Assembly (NCBI RefSeq): GCF_018263855.1
Contig: NZ_CP073318.1
Location: forward strand, 4,278,001 to 4,342,000
Reading direction: 5' to 3'
Source of the DNA: Kutzneria sp. CA-103260
GTDB taxonomy: Bacteria; Actinomycetota; Actinomycetes; Mycobacteriales; Pseudonocardiaceae
Length of the DNA stretch: 64,000 nt
Shown: piece after piece, positions 31,004-39,905 of the stretch
Position numbering within the stretch: the stretch's first letter is position 1
Layout: each line of letters opens with the position of its first letter
The notes under the pieces: model-generated
Seen by the model: the letters and a program-made list of their open reading frames with translations, nothing else
Database searches by the model: none
What the model was told of the DNA's origin: nothing
Position numbers and translations under genes: made by a program

Positions 31004-32898
31004 ATGTCGACCCGGGTGCCCATCACCACGGTCCGCTCCACCGGCAGCCGGAAGTACACCGCCGGGCTGGCGGCGTTGTGGGCCAGGCCGGTGAACAGCA
31101 TCTTCTGCCAACGCGGCATGCCCTTGCGCGGCCCGACCTCGATGCTCACCCGGGACAGGTAGTAGAACGCCGCGTCGGGGTCGACCTCCAGCTCGGAGGT
31201 GAGCAGGAAGGCGTCCCGCAGCGCGCCGGGAATGTCCTGGTCGTCCTGGAAACCGAAGCGCACGGTCAGGTGCACGATGCCGTCGTCGGTCTGGTGCAGC
31301 GAGTCCACGCTGAACCGCTCGTTGCGCGGCACGTGCGGCACGTTCTCCGGGATCACCGTCACGACCACCACGTCCTCGTGCACCACGCCGTTGAACTCGA
31401 AGTTGGCCCGCAGCGCCAGCGGCACGGTTTCCTTGTGCGGATGGGGAAACACCGCTGTCCCCGGCACCCGGACCGCCTCGCCGTCACGCAGCTCGTCCAC
31501 GAACTCCGCCATCGAGCCCTCGAGCTCGGTGCGCCGCGCGGTGACGACCCGCCGCCCGCGTTGCCACGTCAACATCACGGTCACGACCAGGGCTCCGAGC
31601 AGCAGCGGCAGCCAGCCGCCGTGCACGACCTTGGTCAGGTTGCCGGCCAGGAACGTCAGCTCCAGCCCGCCGAACACCACCCCGACCAGCGTCAGCTGCC
31701 ACCACTTCCAGTGCCAGGCCGCGCCGGCCAGCACCAGGAACAGCGACGTGGTCAGCAGCAGGGTGCCGGTGACCGCCAGCCCGTACGCCGTCGACAGCGA
31801 CTGCGAGGAGCCGAACGTCACCGCCAGGATCAGCACCCCGGCCAGCAGCAGCCAGTTGATGCCGGGCACGTAGATCTGCCCGCTCTCCTCCCGCGAGGTG
31901 TGGCGGACGGTCAGGATCGGCAGGAAACCCAGCTGCACCGCCTGCCGGGCCATGGAGAACGCGCCGGAGATCACCGCCTGGGACGCGATCACCGTGGCCG
32001 CGGTGGCCAGCACGATCAGCGGGATCTGGGCCCAGCCCGGGGCCATGATGAAAAACGGGTTCGACACCGCGTCCGGGCGGCTCAGGATCAGCGCCCCCTG
32101 GCCGAGGTAGTTCAGCGTCAGCGCGGGGAAGGCCACGAAGAACCACGCTTTGCTGATCGCCGCCCGGCCGAAGTGGCCCATGTCGGCGTACAGCGCCTCG
32201 GCGCCGGTGATGGCCAGCACTACCGCGCCCATCGCCACGAAGGCCAGGAACGGGCGGTCGACAAAAAAGGCGATGGCCGAGGTCGGCGACAGCGCCAGCA
32301 GGACGCCGGGCCGGGCCACGATCCACGGCACCCCGAGCAGCCCGATGACCACGAACCAGAGCAGCATGATCGGCCCGAAGAATCGGCCGACCCGATGCGT
32401 GCCGAACCGCTGGGCCAGGAACAGCAGCACCAGGATGGTCACGCCGATCGGCAGCACGACCTCCTTGATCTCCGGCGACACCACCTCGATGCCCTCCACC
32501 GCCGAGAGCACCGAGATCGCCGGTGTGATGACGCTGTCGCCGAAGAACAGCGAGCCGCCGATCACCCCCAGCAGCACCGCCGTCGCCACCATCGTGGTCC
32601 GGCCGGCCACGCTGCGCCGGATCAGCGCCGCCAGGGCCATGATGCCGCCCTCGCCGTCGTTGCCGGCCCGCATCACGAACACCACGTACTTGACCGACAC
32701 GATCAGCAGCACGGCCCAGAAGACCATGGAGATCACGCCGTACACGTCGTCCGGCACCGGCCGGATCGCCCCGTTGTCCAGGGCGAACACGGTCTGGATG
32801 GAGTACAGCGGGCTGGTGCCGATGTCGCCGAACACGACGCCGAGCGCGCTCACCGCCAGCGCGGCCATCCCGGTGCGATGGTGTCCCTCGTTGCTCAC
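31000..32898 (-). CDS. kup: Low-affinity potassium transporter Kup
   Basis: This is a 632-residue K+/H+ symporter of the KUP/HAK family with a GTG start at 32898. The family signature is at the N-terminus, ALGVVFGDIGTSPLYSIQTVF in helix 1. About 12 membrane helices run to residue 440 or so, including GDSVITPAISVLSAVEGIEV. A cytosolic C-terminal domain of about 190 residues follows. It imports potassium using the proton gradient. It converges on the ArsR-type gene with a 4-bp overlap. No c-di-AMP (ydaO) leader was recognised in the 200 bp upstream. Identification is firm. Confidence 0.96.
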   Translation of the reverse strand: MSNEGHHRTGMAALAVSALGVVFGDIGTSPLYSIQTVFALDNGAIRPVPDDVYGVISMVFWAVLLIVSVKYVVFVMRAGNDGEGGIMALAALIRRSVAGRTTMVATAVLLGVIGGSLFFGDSVITPAISVLSAVEGIEVVSPEIKEVVLPIGVTILVLLFLAQRFGTHRVGRFFGPIMLLWFVVIGLLGVPWIVARPGVLLALSPTSAIAFFVDRPFLAFVAMGAVVLAITGAEALYADMGHFGRAAISKAWFFVAFPALTLNYLGQGALILSRPDAVSNPFFIMAPGWAQIPLIVLATAATVIASQAVISGAFSMARQAVQLGFLPILTVRHTSREESGQIYVPGINWLLLAGVLILAVTFGSSQSLSTAYGLAVTGTLLLTTSLFLVLAGAAWHWKWWQLTLVGVVFGGLELTFLAGNLTKVVHGGWLPLLLGALVVTVMLTWQRGRRVVTARRTELEGSMAEFVDELRDGEAVRVPGTAVFPHPHKETVPLALRANFEFNGVVHEDVVVVTVIPENVPHVPRNERFSVDSLHQTDDGIVHLTVRFGFQDDQDIPGALRDAFLLTSELEVDPDAAFYYLSRVSIEVGPRKGMPRWQKMLFTGLAHNAASPAVYFRLPVERTVVMGTRVDI

Positions 32899-33107
32899 GC
32901 GTCCAGTCTGCCTGGGCGGACCCGATCAAGCCTCCCGACACACGGCCGTTAAGAAGACGTCCATATTGCCGTGCGGAACCGGCAAAGCAGGACCCGACCT
33001 CGACGCGATCCAGACATGGGATGTCCTCCCGCCGGCGATACGGTGATTCCGGATGAACGGAAGGAGTCGTCATATGGACGACGCTGTCCGACACTAGGCT
33101 GTCGGCC

Positions 33108-33554
33108 ATGACGGCGGACGTTCTTCCCGACGCGGCAACCCCTTTCGGCCAGCGGGTGCGCAAGCGCCTCGGCGACGACACGGTGATCTGGATCGTCACC
33201 GTCGGCGCGGACGGCCGACCTCAGCCCAACCCGGTGGGGTTCTGTCGGGACGGCGGTCCGGACAGCGCCGAGTTCGTCATCTACAACCGGCCCGACGCCC
33301 ACCGGCTCAAGCACCTGCGGGACCGGCCGGACCAGGTCTCGTTCCACTTCGACAGTGACGGCCACGGTCAGGACATCGTGGTGCTGCACGGCCGGGCGGT
33401 CGTCGACCAGAGCCATCCGGCCATGCACGAATGGCCGCCCTACGTCGAGAAGTACGGCCCGGCGGTGGCCCGTTTCGCCGGTGACATCACCGAGTTCAGC
33501 CGGACCTACTCGGTCGCGCTGCGGGTGACGATCACCGGCGTGCGCGGCATCTAG
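33108..33554 (+). CDS. PNPOx-like split-barrel flavin/F420-binding protein
   Basis: This 148-residue protein of the pyridoxamine-5'-phosphate-oxidase-like fold resembles mycobacterial F420-dependent families of the Rv3369 type. GADGRPQPNPVGF is the first strand pair, FVIYNRPDAHRLKHLRDRP the cofactor phosphate region, and VSFHFDSDGHGQDIVVLHGRAVV the central strands. Probably a small cytosolic oxidoreductase using F420 or FMN. The substrate is unknown. The region before ATG 33108 has no ribosome site but contains TAGGCT about 7 bp upstream, so initiation may be leaderless. It converges with the next gene (4-bp overlap). Confidence 0.8.
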   Translation: MTADVLPDAATPFGQRVRKRLGDDTVIWIVTVGADGRPQPNPVGFCRDGGPDSAEFVIYNRPDAHRLKHLRDRPDQVSFHFDSDGHGQDIVVLHGRAVVDQSHPAMHEWPPYVEKYGPAVARFAGDITEFSRTYSVALRVTITGVRGI

Positions 33555-33883
33555 ACCAGAAAGGACGACAGGTCGAACGGCTCGGTGTCGCCGGTCCAGG
33601 CGGTGGCGTCCATCTTGATGTCCATTGTGGACGTCGCCGCCAGCACCGCGCGCAGGTGCGGCGCCTCGGCGTGGGCCCGCAGGCCGGCCTCGTCCCGGTA
33701 GATCTCCAGCGAGTGCAGGACACGGGGATCCCGGAAGTCGGCGGTGATCTTGTACTCGACGACGCCCGGTTCCTTGAGGGTCTCGACCCGCGAAGCGGTC
33801 AGCAGCTCGGCCAGGCGGTCGCGGTCGGACCGGTCGGCGAGCGTGGTGGTGACGCTGATGATTATCACCGCTCCATTCGACAC
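33551..33883 (-). CDS. Antibiotic-biosynthesis-monooxygenase (ABM) domain protein, YgiN-like
   Basis: This 110-residue ferredoxin-like dimeric fold protein reads IIISVTTTLADRSDRDRLAELL, then EPGVVEYKITADFRDPRVLHSLEIYRD and LRAHAEAPHLRAVLA, the standard ABM pattern with the conserved HxxxxH-like segment. Such proteins act as cofactor-free quinol oxygenases or as stress and polyketide tailoring proteins. Standing alone, its role is not clear. The start is GTG 33883; an internal GTG four codons on has a GGAG but very short spacing. Confidence 0.82.
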   Translation of the reverse strand: MSNGAVIIISVTTTLADRSDRDRLAELLTASRVETLKEPGVVEYKITADFRDPRVLHSLEIYRDEAGLRAHAEAPHLRAVLAATSTMDIKMDATAWTGDTEPFDLSSFLV

Positions 33884-33998
33884 TGACCGACGGCCCGTCC
33901 CGTAGCTCGATCCTCTCGTCTCGCTGCCTTATCCACCCGACGAGGACGCGCGGGCGCTCATCGCTGGCATTCCGGCGGTATCCGTGGTGCCCTAGGGC

Positions 33999-34598
33999 AT
34001 GCCCACGTTGCTGAGGCGAGCCCTGGACGCCGCGTTCGGCCACCCGCGCGGCGTCGCCGGCCGGGTCGGCGGCTCGATCATGGCGTTCGGCAACCGCGAC
34101 CAGGAGCGGGCCGCCATCGGCCTGGCCGCCCTGAGCTCCGGCGAAGTGGTGCTGATCGTCGGGCACGGGCCGGGCGTCGGCATGGCCCTCGCGGCAGTGT
34201 CGGTGTCACCCGGCGGTCACGTCATCGGCGTCGACCCGTCCCCGCTGATGCGGGCCATGGCCGCCGAGCGCTGCGTGCGGTGGATCCGCTCCGGCGACCT
34301 CGAAGTGCGGCCCGGTTCGGCGGAGAACACCAACTGTGCCAACGAAAGCATCGACGTCGCGATCTCCGTGAACAACGTGATGCTGTGGGATCGCCCCGCC
34401 GGGTTCACCGAGCTCCACCGGGTGCTGCGGCCCGGTGGCCGGCTGGTGGTCACCGTGCACCGCCACGTCCTGGACTGCGAGCCCACGCGGCTGTGCGAGC
34501 AGGCCGCGGCGGCCGGGTTCCTCGACATCCGCCTCAACACCCGCGACCGCCGCGCCATCAGCCCGGCCATCGAGCTGGTGGCGCGCCGCATCCAGTGA
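33999..34598 (+). CDS. Class I SAM-dependent methyltransferase
   Basis: This 199-residue methyltransferase has motif I in VVLIVGHGPGVGMALAA, an acidic end to strand 2 (VIGVDPSPLMRAMAAER), strand 4 in SIDVAISVNNVMLWD and the post-I block ELHRVLRPGGRLVVTVH. The G-x-G-x-G of motif I is present as GHGPGVG. It resembles small ubiquinone/menaquinone-type or unknown-substrate methyltransferases. No operon partner is evident. No ribosome site is obvious ahead of ATG 33999. Confidence 0.85.
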   Translation: MPTLLRRALDAAFGHPRGVAGRVGGSIMAFGNRDQERAAIGLAALSSGEVVLIVGHGPGVGMALAAVSVSPGGHVIGVDPSPLMRAMAAERCVRWIRSGDLEVRPGSAENTNCANESIDVAISVNNVMLWDRPAGFTELHRVLRPGGRLVVTVHRHVLDCEPTRLCEQAAAAGFLDIRLNTRDRRAISPAIELVARRIQ

Positions 34599-34698
34599 CT
34601 TCGGGCAGACCCGTTGCCCTGCGGGACGCCGTGTTCTGCCAGGCGGCTGCCCGCCACGACCTGTCAGCGACAAAGCTTCCGCCCGTACGGTCGGGCCC

Positions 34699-35994
34699 GT
34701 GACTTCACCGGAACCCGACTTCGCGGCCGTTGTGGTCGCACCCGGCGCCACGGCCACCACCCGCCTGACCATCCGCAACGACAGCGAGATCGTGGAGGCT
34801 TACACCTTCGAGGTGGTCGGTCCGTGCGCGCCGTGGGCCGTGGTCGAACCCGAGCGGCTGCGGCTGTACCCGGGCACTTCCGAATTCGTCACCGTGAGAC
34901 TGACCCCGCCGCGTTCGCCCGAGGTGCGCGCCGGCGAGCTGCCGCTGGCCGTGCGGGTGCTGCCCGCGCAACGGCCCCGGCTGGCCACCGTGCCCGAGAC
35001 GACCGTGACCATCGAACCGTTCACCCAACTCACGGCCGCCCTGGCGCCACGGCGAAGGCGCGCCGCGTGGCGGGCCAACTTCCACGTCCGGTTGGCCAAC
35101 CAGGGCAACACGCCGATCGATGTCGGGCTCGACGCCTCCGATCCCGGTGAGGAGCTGCGCTACGGCGGCGTTCCGTCGAGCACCGCGCTGCGCCCGGGTG
35201 AGGACGCCGAGGTGCGGCTGCGGGTGCGCGGGGCGAGTCCGATCTGGTTCGGCCGGCCGGTGACCAGCCCGTTCCAGGTCACCGCGACGCCCAAGGACAC
35301 CCAGGAATCGAAGGAACTAGACGGCGAACTCGTCCAGACCGCCCTGCTGCCCCGCTGGCCGCTGGCGTTGCTGCCCGTGTTGCTGGCACTGGTGTTGGTG
35401 TGGTTCACGCTGGTGCGTCCCGCCGTGGACAGCGCGGCCAAGCCGGTAGCCGATTCACCTTCTCCGACAACGCAGTCCCAGTCCAGTGCGCCGGCCGCGG
35501 CTGCGCCCCAGGGTGGAGGCACGTGCCACGCCGCTGACCTGTCGGCCGCCCTGGGCCCGAAGATCGAGGTGCCGGTGGACGTGCAGGGCCAACTCGGCGA
35601 CGCGGGCGTGCACTACACGGTCAATCTGGTGTGGACAAACAACTCCGGCCACCCGTGCACGATGCGCGGCTTCCCCGGGGTCGACGTGGATGGTCCAGAC
35701 CATGGGGCATCCGGCGGCCCGAAGTACTCACTGCCCCGCACCACGGACACCCCGGCCGCGGTCTCGCTCGCCCCGGGCGCGAACGCGCACTCCACGATCC
35801 GCTACATCGATCCGACCGGTTCCCAGCCCGATTCCCAGTCCGGCCAGCTGTGGACGCCGACGCACCTCGAGGTGACCCCGCCGGACGAGACCACGCACCT
35901 GTCCGTGCCCTGGTCGACCGGCACACCGGTGTACCAGAGCCCGCAGGAGGGAATCGCGGCCGCCAGCGTCACTCCCGTCATCGCCGGCCCCTGA
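34699..35994 (+). CDS. Membrane-anchored protein with DUF4232 extracellular domain
   Basis: This 431-residue protein starts at GTG 34699. The cytosolic part (about 1-220) is two immunoglobulin-like beta-sandwich segments (TTRLTIRNDSEIVEAYTF and the like). One membrane helix lies near 225-245 (PLALLPVLLALVLVWF), then a Ser/Pro/Ala-rich linker. The outer part (about 270-431) is DUF4232 with the paired cysteines GGTCHAADLS and HPCTMRGFPGVD. DUF4232 domains are found in many actinobacterial surface lipoproteins of unknown role. Type II/III topology with the C-terminus outside is likely. No function can be named. Confidence 0.82.
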   Translation: MTSPEPDFAAVVVAPGATATTRLTIRNDSEIVEAYTFEVVGPCAPWAVVEPERLRLYPGTSEFVTVRLTPPRSPEVRAGELPLAVRVLPAQRPRLATVPETTVTIEPFTQLTAALAPRRRRAAWRANFHVRLANQGNTPIDVGLDASDPGEELRYGGVPSSTALRPGEDAEVRLRVRGASPIWFGRPVTSPFQVTATPKDTQESKELDGELVQTALLPRWPLALLPVLLALVLVWFTLVRPAVDSAAKPVADSPSPTTQSQSSAPAAAAPQGGGTCHAADLSAALGPKIEVPVDVQGQLGDAGVHYTVNLVWTNNSGHPCTMRGFPGVDVDGPDHGASGGPKYSLPRTTDTPAAVSLAPGANAHSTIRYIDPTGSQPDSQSGQLWTPTHLEVTPPDETTHLSVPWSTGTPVYQSPQEGIAAASVTPVIAGP

Positions 35995-35995
35995 G

Positions 35996-36376
35996 TCAGG
36001 GAGTCGGTCGGGCGTCGTACCGGGCGCGAGCTTCGTCGATGCGGGCCAGGTGCGCGATGCTCCAGTCCAGCAGGGGCAGGGTCGCCGTGCGGAGCGTCCG
36101 GCCCATCGGGGTGAGCTCGTAGCTGACATGCGGCGGCATGACGTTGTGCACCGTCCTGGTCAGGATGCCGTCGCGTTCCAGGCTGCGCAGGGTGACGGTG
36201 AGCATGCGCTGGCTGATGCCGTCGATCTCGCGCTTGAGCTCGGTGAACCGGCGCGGCCCCGCGCTGAGCCGGCGCACGACCAGCAGCGACCACTTGTCCC
36301 CGACGATGTCCAGCACGGCCCGGGTCCGACAGCCGTCGGCCGACGTCTGGTCCGGCTCGCCCGCGGTGGCGGCCAT
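35996..36376 (-). CDS. HxlR-family transcriptional regulator
   Basis: This 126-residue HxlR protein uses ATG 36376 with GGAGG 5 nt upstream; the GTG two codons earlier overlaps that ribosome site. The conserved cysteine is Cys16 (DGCRTRAVLDIVGDKW). The HTH continues through RFTELKREIDGISQRMLTVTL and the wing through VHNVMPPHVSYELTPMG. It is divergent from the alpha/beta-hydrolase at 36499, with an inverted repeat in between, mirroring the HxlR/hydrolase pair at 1226-2623. Electrophile or redox sensing is a family trait, not shown here. Confidence 0.92.
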   Translation of the reverse strand: MAATAGEPDQTSADGCRTRAVLDIVGDKWSLLVVRRLSAGPRRFTELKREIDGISQRMLTVTLRSLERDGILTRTVHNVMPPHVSYELTPMGRTLRTATLPLLDWSIAHLARIDEARARYDARPTP

Positions 36377-36450
36377 GGTCACCTCCAGGGAACCGGGGCA
36401 CCGAAATGTGCCTTATTGCCTGATCCGCGCCGGGCGAACCAGAATCGTCA

Positions 36451-36487
36451 CGGTTATCGAACAGAACCGAGGCACGAATAGTAACCG
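36451..36487. promoter_or_regulatory. Candidate HxlR operator
   Basis: CGGTTA (36451-36456) and TAACCG (36482-36487) form an inverted repeat 25 bp apart. The arms are the same as in the operator at 1694-1730 ahead of the other HxlR pair. It lies 12 bp upstream of the hydrolase start. Confidence 0.6.
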
Positions 36488-36498
36488 ATAGGACGGTC

Positions 36499-37218
36499 AT
36501 GTCGACATTTCTGCTGGTTCACGGCGCCTGGCACAGTGGACGGTGCTGGGACCGGGTGGCGCCGCTGCTGGAATCCGCCGGGCATCAGGTGTTCGCGCCC
36601 TCGCTGACCGGCTACGGCGACAAGGCGCATCTGCTCGGTCCGGAGGTGGGGCTCGACACGCACGTCGACGACATCGCCGAGCTGATCGAGCGCGAAGACC
36701 TCACTGATGTGGTGCTCGTCGGGCACAGCTACGCGGGGCTGGTCATCTCGTCGGTGGCCAACCGGGTTCCGGACCGGATCGCGCACCTGGTCTACCTCGA
36801 CGCCATGGTCCCCGAGGACGGCGAGACCGCGATCGACGTCATGCCCATCAGCCAGCGGCTGATCGACCAGGCCGGCGACGGCTGGCGCATCCCCCCGTTC
36901 CCCGAGCAGGCCCCGCCGCTCGGCCTGTTCGGGGTCACCGACCCGGCGGACATCGCCTGGCTGCGCACGATGCTCTCGGACCAGCCGGTGCGCTGCCTGC
37001 AACAGCCGGTGCGGCTGGACAACCCGGCCACCGACGCGATTGCGCGCACGCACATCCACTGCGTCGGCACCCGGCCGGCCGGCATCGTCCGGCGGCCGGT
37101 TCCCCCGACCCAGCCCAACGGTTCGCCGGCCCGGGTGTGGGAACTGCCGACCGGCCACGACTGCATGATCACCATGCCGGCCGAGCTGAGCGAGCTGCTG
37201 CTCAAGGTCGAGCACTAG
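36499..37218 (+). CDS. Alpha/beta-hydrolase, plant-esterase (EstC/SABP2) type
   Basis: This 239-residue hydrolase has FLLVHGAWHSGRCWDRV at the N-terminus, nucleophile VGHSYAG with Ser77, and histidine in TGHDCMI (His220). The sequence pattern is that of the small esterase/hydroxynitrile-lyase-like group common in actinomycetes. It probably hydrolyses small esters or lactones. The adjacent HxlR gene and shared inverted repeat suggest inducible expression. The start ATG 36499 is 12 bp from the operator, so the transcript may have a very short leader. Confidence 0.87.
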   Translation: MSTFLLVHGAWHSGRCWDRVAPLLESAGHQVFAPSLTGYGDKAHLLGPEVGLDTHVDDIAELIEREDLTDVVLVGHSYAGLVISSVANRVPDRIAHLVYLDAMVPEDGETAIDVMPISQRLIDQAGDGWRIPPFPEQAPPLGLFGVTDPADIAWLRTMLSDQPVRCLQQPVRLDNPATDAIARTHIHCVGTRPAGIVRRPVPPTQPNGSPARVWELPTGHDCMITMPAELSELLLKVEH

Positions 37219-37269
37219 CGATACCGGGTCCGATGGTCCCCGCCGGTGGGGACTCAGTAACCTGCCGCC

Positions 37270-38361
37270 ATGCCGATGCCGAGGGTGCTGCGCCTGCGGG
37301 ACCATGAGATCGCCCTCGGTGTGACGGTGCTGGCCTTCATCCCGCCGCTGGCGGCGCTCGGGGGCGAGTTCGGGGATCTGCCGCGGCGGCCGGCCGATGC
37401 GCTGGCGGTGCTGCTGGTGCTGGGCCAGACGGTGCCGCTCGCGGTGCGCGGGCGGTGGCCGGCGCTGTGCCTGGCGGTGACGGGAATCGCGTTCGCCGTG
37501 CACGAATCGATGGGCTATCCGCAGAACATCGCCGCCATCGGCCTGTACATCGCGCTGTACAGCGTGGGTTCGCTGCAGAACCGGCACCGGATGGCGCTGG
37601 CGATCGCCGCGACCGCGGCCTACGTCGCGTTCGCGGCGGTGTTGGCCTGGTTGGGATCGCCGGACCGGATGCTCGACTCAGCCGTCTTCTATGTGGCGCT
37701 GGCGGCCTGGTGGCTGCTCGGGGCGTTCGTTCGCCGGCGACGGCAGGACGAGGTGGAGCGGCGGCGGCTGGCGGAGCTGGCGGCGGCGGCCGATGAGCGG
37801 GCGCGGATCGCCCGTGAGCTGCACGATGTCGTCACCCATCACGTGACCGCCATGGTGGTGCAGGCCGACGCCGCCCAGTTCGTGAGCGAGCCGGCCGAGG
37901 CGTTGACGGCGATCAGCGGCTCCGGCCGCCTGGCCCTGCGCGAGCTCCGGCACCTGCTGGACGTGCTGGAGGCCACCGGCGCCGCCGGCACGGTGGCCGA
38001 GCTGGTCGAGCAGACCCGGGCCGGCGGCCAGCCGGTGGAGCTGATCGAGGACGGCGACCGCGGGTCGGTGAACCCCGGCGTGGAGCTGGCCCTGTACCGC
38101 GTAGTACAGGAGGCGCTGACCAACGCCGTGAAGTACGCCGCCGGCAGCCGGACCGTGGTTCGGGTCGGCCGCACCCCCGACGCCGTCGACGTCGAGGTCA
38201 CCACCGCCGAGTCCCGGCTCCATCCCGAGGCCCAGGGCGGCGGCCGGGGCCTGGACGGCTTGCGGGAACGGGTCGCCAAGGTCGGCGGCTCGCTGGAGGC
38301 CGGTCCCCGAGCCGACGGCGGCTTCGTCGTCAGCGCCCGTATCCCCACCGGAAGTGGATAG
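37270..38361 (+). CDS. Two-component sensor histidine kinase (NarL-type partner)
   Basis: This 363-residue membrane kinase has four to five hydrophobic segments in the first about 160 residues with only short loops, so sensing is probably in or at the membrane. The HisKA_3 phosphoacceptor is His185 in RIARELHDVVTHH. The HATPase domain shows the N box LYRVVQEALTNAVKYA and G box GGGRGLDGLRERV. It abuts the response regulator directly (stop TAG then ATG 38362). The signal is unknown; the CPBP protease gene just downstream could be a target. Confidence 0.94.
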   Translation: MPMPRVLRLRDHEIALGVTVLAFIPPLAALGGEFGDLPRRPADALAVLLVLGQTVPLAVRGRWPALCLAVTGIAFAVHESMGYPQNIAAIGLYIALYSVGSLQNRHRMALAIAATAAYVAFAAVLAWLGSPDRMLDSAVFYVALAAWWLLGAFVRRRRQDEVERRRLAELAAAADERARIARELHDVVTHHVTAMVVQADAAQFVSEPAEALTAISGSGRLALRELRHLLDVLEATGAAGTVAELVEQTRAGGQPVELIEDGDRGSVNPGVELALYRVVQEALTNAVKYAAGSRTVVRVGRTPDAVDVEVTTAESRLHPEAQGGGRGLDGLRERVAKVGGSLEAGPRADGGFVVSARIPTGSG

Positions 38362-39006
38362 ATGATCCGCCTGCTCATCTGCGAGGACCAGGCCCTGGTC
38401 CGCGCCGGCTACGTGACGATCTTCAACGCCCAGCCGGACATGACCGTCGTCGGCGAGGCCGCCGACGGGCGCGAGGCCGTCTCCAAGGCCCGGGAGCTGC
38501 GGCCGGACGTGGTCGTGATGGACATCCGGATGCCGCAGCTCGACGGCATCGAGGCGACCCGCCAGCTGGCCGGCCCCGGCTCGGCCGAGCCGATGCGGAT
38601 CCTCGTCGTCACCACCTTCAACGTCGACTCCTACGTCTACGACGCGCTGCGCGCCGGGGCCAGCGGCTTCCTGCTCAAGGACGCCCCGCCGCCGGAGCTG
38701 ATCAACGGGGTCCGCACCGTCGCCCGCGGCGAGTCGCTGCTCTCTCCAGCCGTCACCCGGACCTTGATCGGCCGCTTCGCCGACCGGATCCGGCCGACGG
38801 CGGAGCCGATCACCACGCTGACCACCCGCGAGCAGGAGGTCACCAAGCTCATCGCCGAGGGCCTGTCCAACGCCGAGATCGCCGAGCGGCTGGTGATCAG
38901 CGCCGAGACCGTGAAGACCTACGTGTCCCGCATCCTGACCAAGCTGGACCTGCGGGACCGGGTGCAGATCGTGGTGCTGGCCTACCGCACCGGGCTGGTC
39001 TCGTAG
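38362..39006 (+). CDS. NarL/LuxR-family response regulator
   Basis: This 214-residue regulator has a receiver domain at 1-120 with phospho-acceptor Asp54 (VVVMDIRMPQLDG), conserved Thr in LVVTTFN and Lys in GFLLKDAPP. The LuxR HTH is at about 150-210 (LTTREQEVTKLIAEGLSNAEI and VKTYVSRILTKL). It pairs with the kinase immediately upstream. The direct targets are unknown; the genes that follow after 74 bp include a CPBP protease. Confidence 0.96.
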   Translation: MIRLLICEDQALVRAGYVTIFNAQPDMTVVGEAADGREAVSKARELRPDVVVMDIRMPQLDGIEATRQLAGPGSAEPMRILVVTTFNVDSYVYDALRAGASGFLLKDAPPPELINGVRTVARGESLLSPAVTRTLIGRFADRIRPTAEPITTLTTREQEVTKLIAEGLSNAEIAERLVISAETVKTYVSRILTKLDLRDRVQIVVLAYRTGLVS

Positions 39007-39080
39007 CTCCCGTGGGGGACAGCCGATTGCCCACCCCACGGTGACGATCACAGGCCGGTGTCGACCGTAGTTTTCGTCCC

Positions 39081-39905
39081 ATGAAACAAACCTTGTCGGC
39101 CTGGGTCCGGCTGCCGGTCATGTTCGTCGCGCTGCTGGCGGTGGATCTCCTCGCCGGTCTGGTCGTGCCGCCGCTGGGCGGCGTGCCGGTGCTCGGCCTC
39201 ATCGTCGGCCTGGTGGCCGGATTCCTGGCGCTGCTGGCCTATCGCGGCCTGGTGCGGTGGCTCGAACACCGCTCCCTCGACGAACTGGCCCGCCAGGACG
39301 CCCGCAACGGCCTCGGCCGTGGACTGCTGCTCGGGCTGACCATGTTCGTGGTGACGCTGGCGGTCATCGCCCTGTTCGGCGGCTACCAGATCGTCGGGTG
39401 GGGCTCGTTCTTCGGCGCCCTCAACACCGCCGGCCTGATGTGGTCGGCCGCCGTCTGCGAGGAACTGCTGTTCCGCGGCGCTCTGTTCCGCATCCTGGAG
39501 GAGAAGACCGGCACCTACGGCGCGATCGTGGTGTCCGGGCTGGTCTTCGGCGGGCTGCACATCCTCAACCCGGACGCCACGGTGTGGGGCGCGCTGGCCA
39601 TCGCGGTGGAGGCCGGCCTGCTGTTCGGCGCGATGTACGCGGCGACCCGGAGCCTGTGGCTGCCGATCGGCGTGCACATGGCCTGGAACCTGGCCGAGGG
39701 CGGGATCTTCGGCACCGTCGTCTCCGGCTCCGGCGCCGGCCAGGCCAGCCTGGTCAACGCCGTGACGAGCGGGCCGGAGATCCTTACCGGCGGCCAGTTC
39801 GGGCCCGAGGCCAGCATCGTCGCGATCCTCGTCTGCGGCGTGCCCACGGTGCTGTTCCTGCGGCTGGCGCGGAAACGCGGCCGAATCCTCAAGCGCGGGG
39901 CCTGA
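39081..39905 (+). CDS. CPBP-family intramembrane metalloprotease
   Basis: This 274-residue membrane protein of the CAAX-protease/bacteriocin-processing (CPBP) family has about eight helices. The metal motifs are CEELLFRG with Glu127/Glu128 and Arg132, then FGGLHILN and GVHMAWNLAEG supplying histidines. The family cleaves or processes membrane peptides, and in actinomycetes some members give bacteriocin immunity or stress roles. It follows the two-component genes in the same direction, so the system may respond to envelope signals (inference). It overlaps the convergent MDR gene by 17 bp. Confidence 0.9.
   Translation: MKQTLSAWVRLPVMFVALLAVDLLAGLVVPPLGGVPVLGLIVGLVAGFLALLAYRGLVRWLEHRSLDELARQDARNGLGRGLLLGLTMFVVTLAVIALFGGYQIVGWGSFFGALNTAGLMWSAAVCEELLFRGALFRILEEKTGTYGAIVVSGLVFGGLHILNPDATVWGALAIAVEAGLLFGAMYAATRSLWLPIGVHMAWNLAEGGIFGTVVSGSGAGQASLVNAVTSGPEILTGGQFGPEASIVAILVCGVPTVLFLRLARKRGRILKRGA

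Noticed and set aside
30034..32952. 972-residue plus-strand frame
   Set aside because: It is antisense to the CDF and Kup genes; the composition (His/Arg/Gln rich) is typical of shadow frames.
32899..33107. c-di-AMP (ydaO) riboswitch before kup
   Set aside because: No ydaO-like conserved segments were recognised and the space is small and shared with a divergent promoter.
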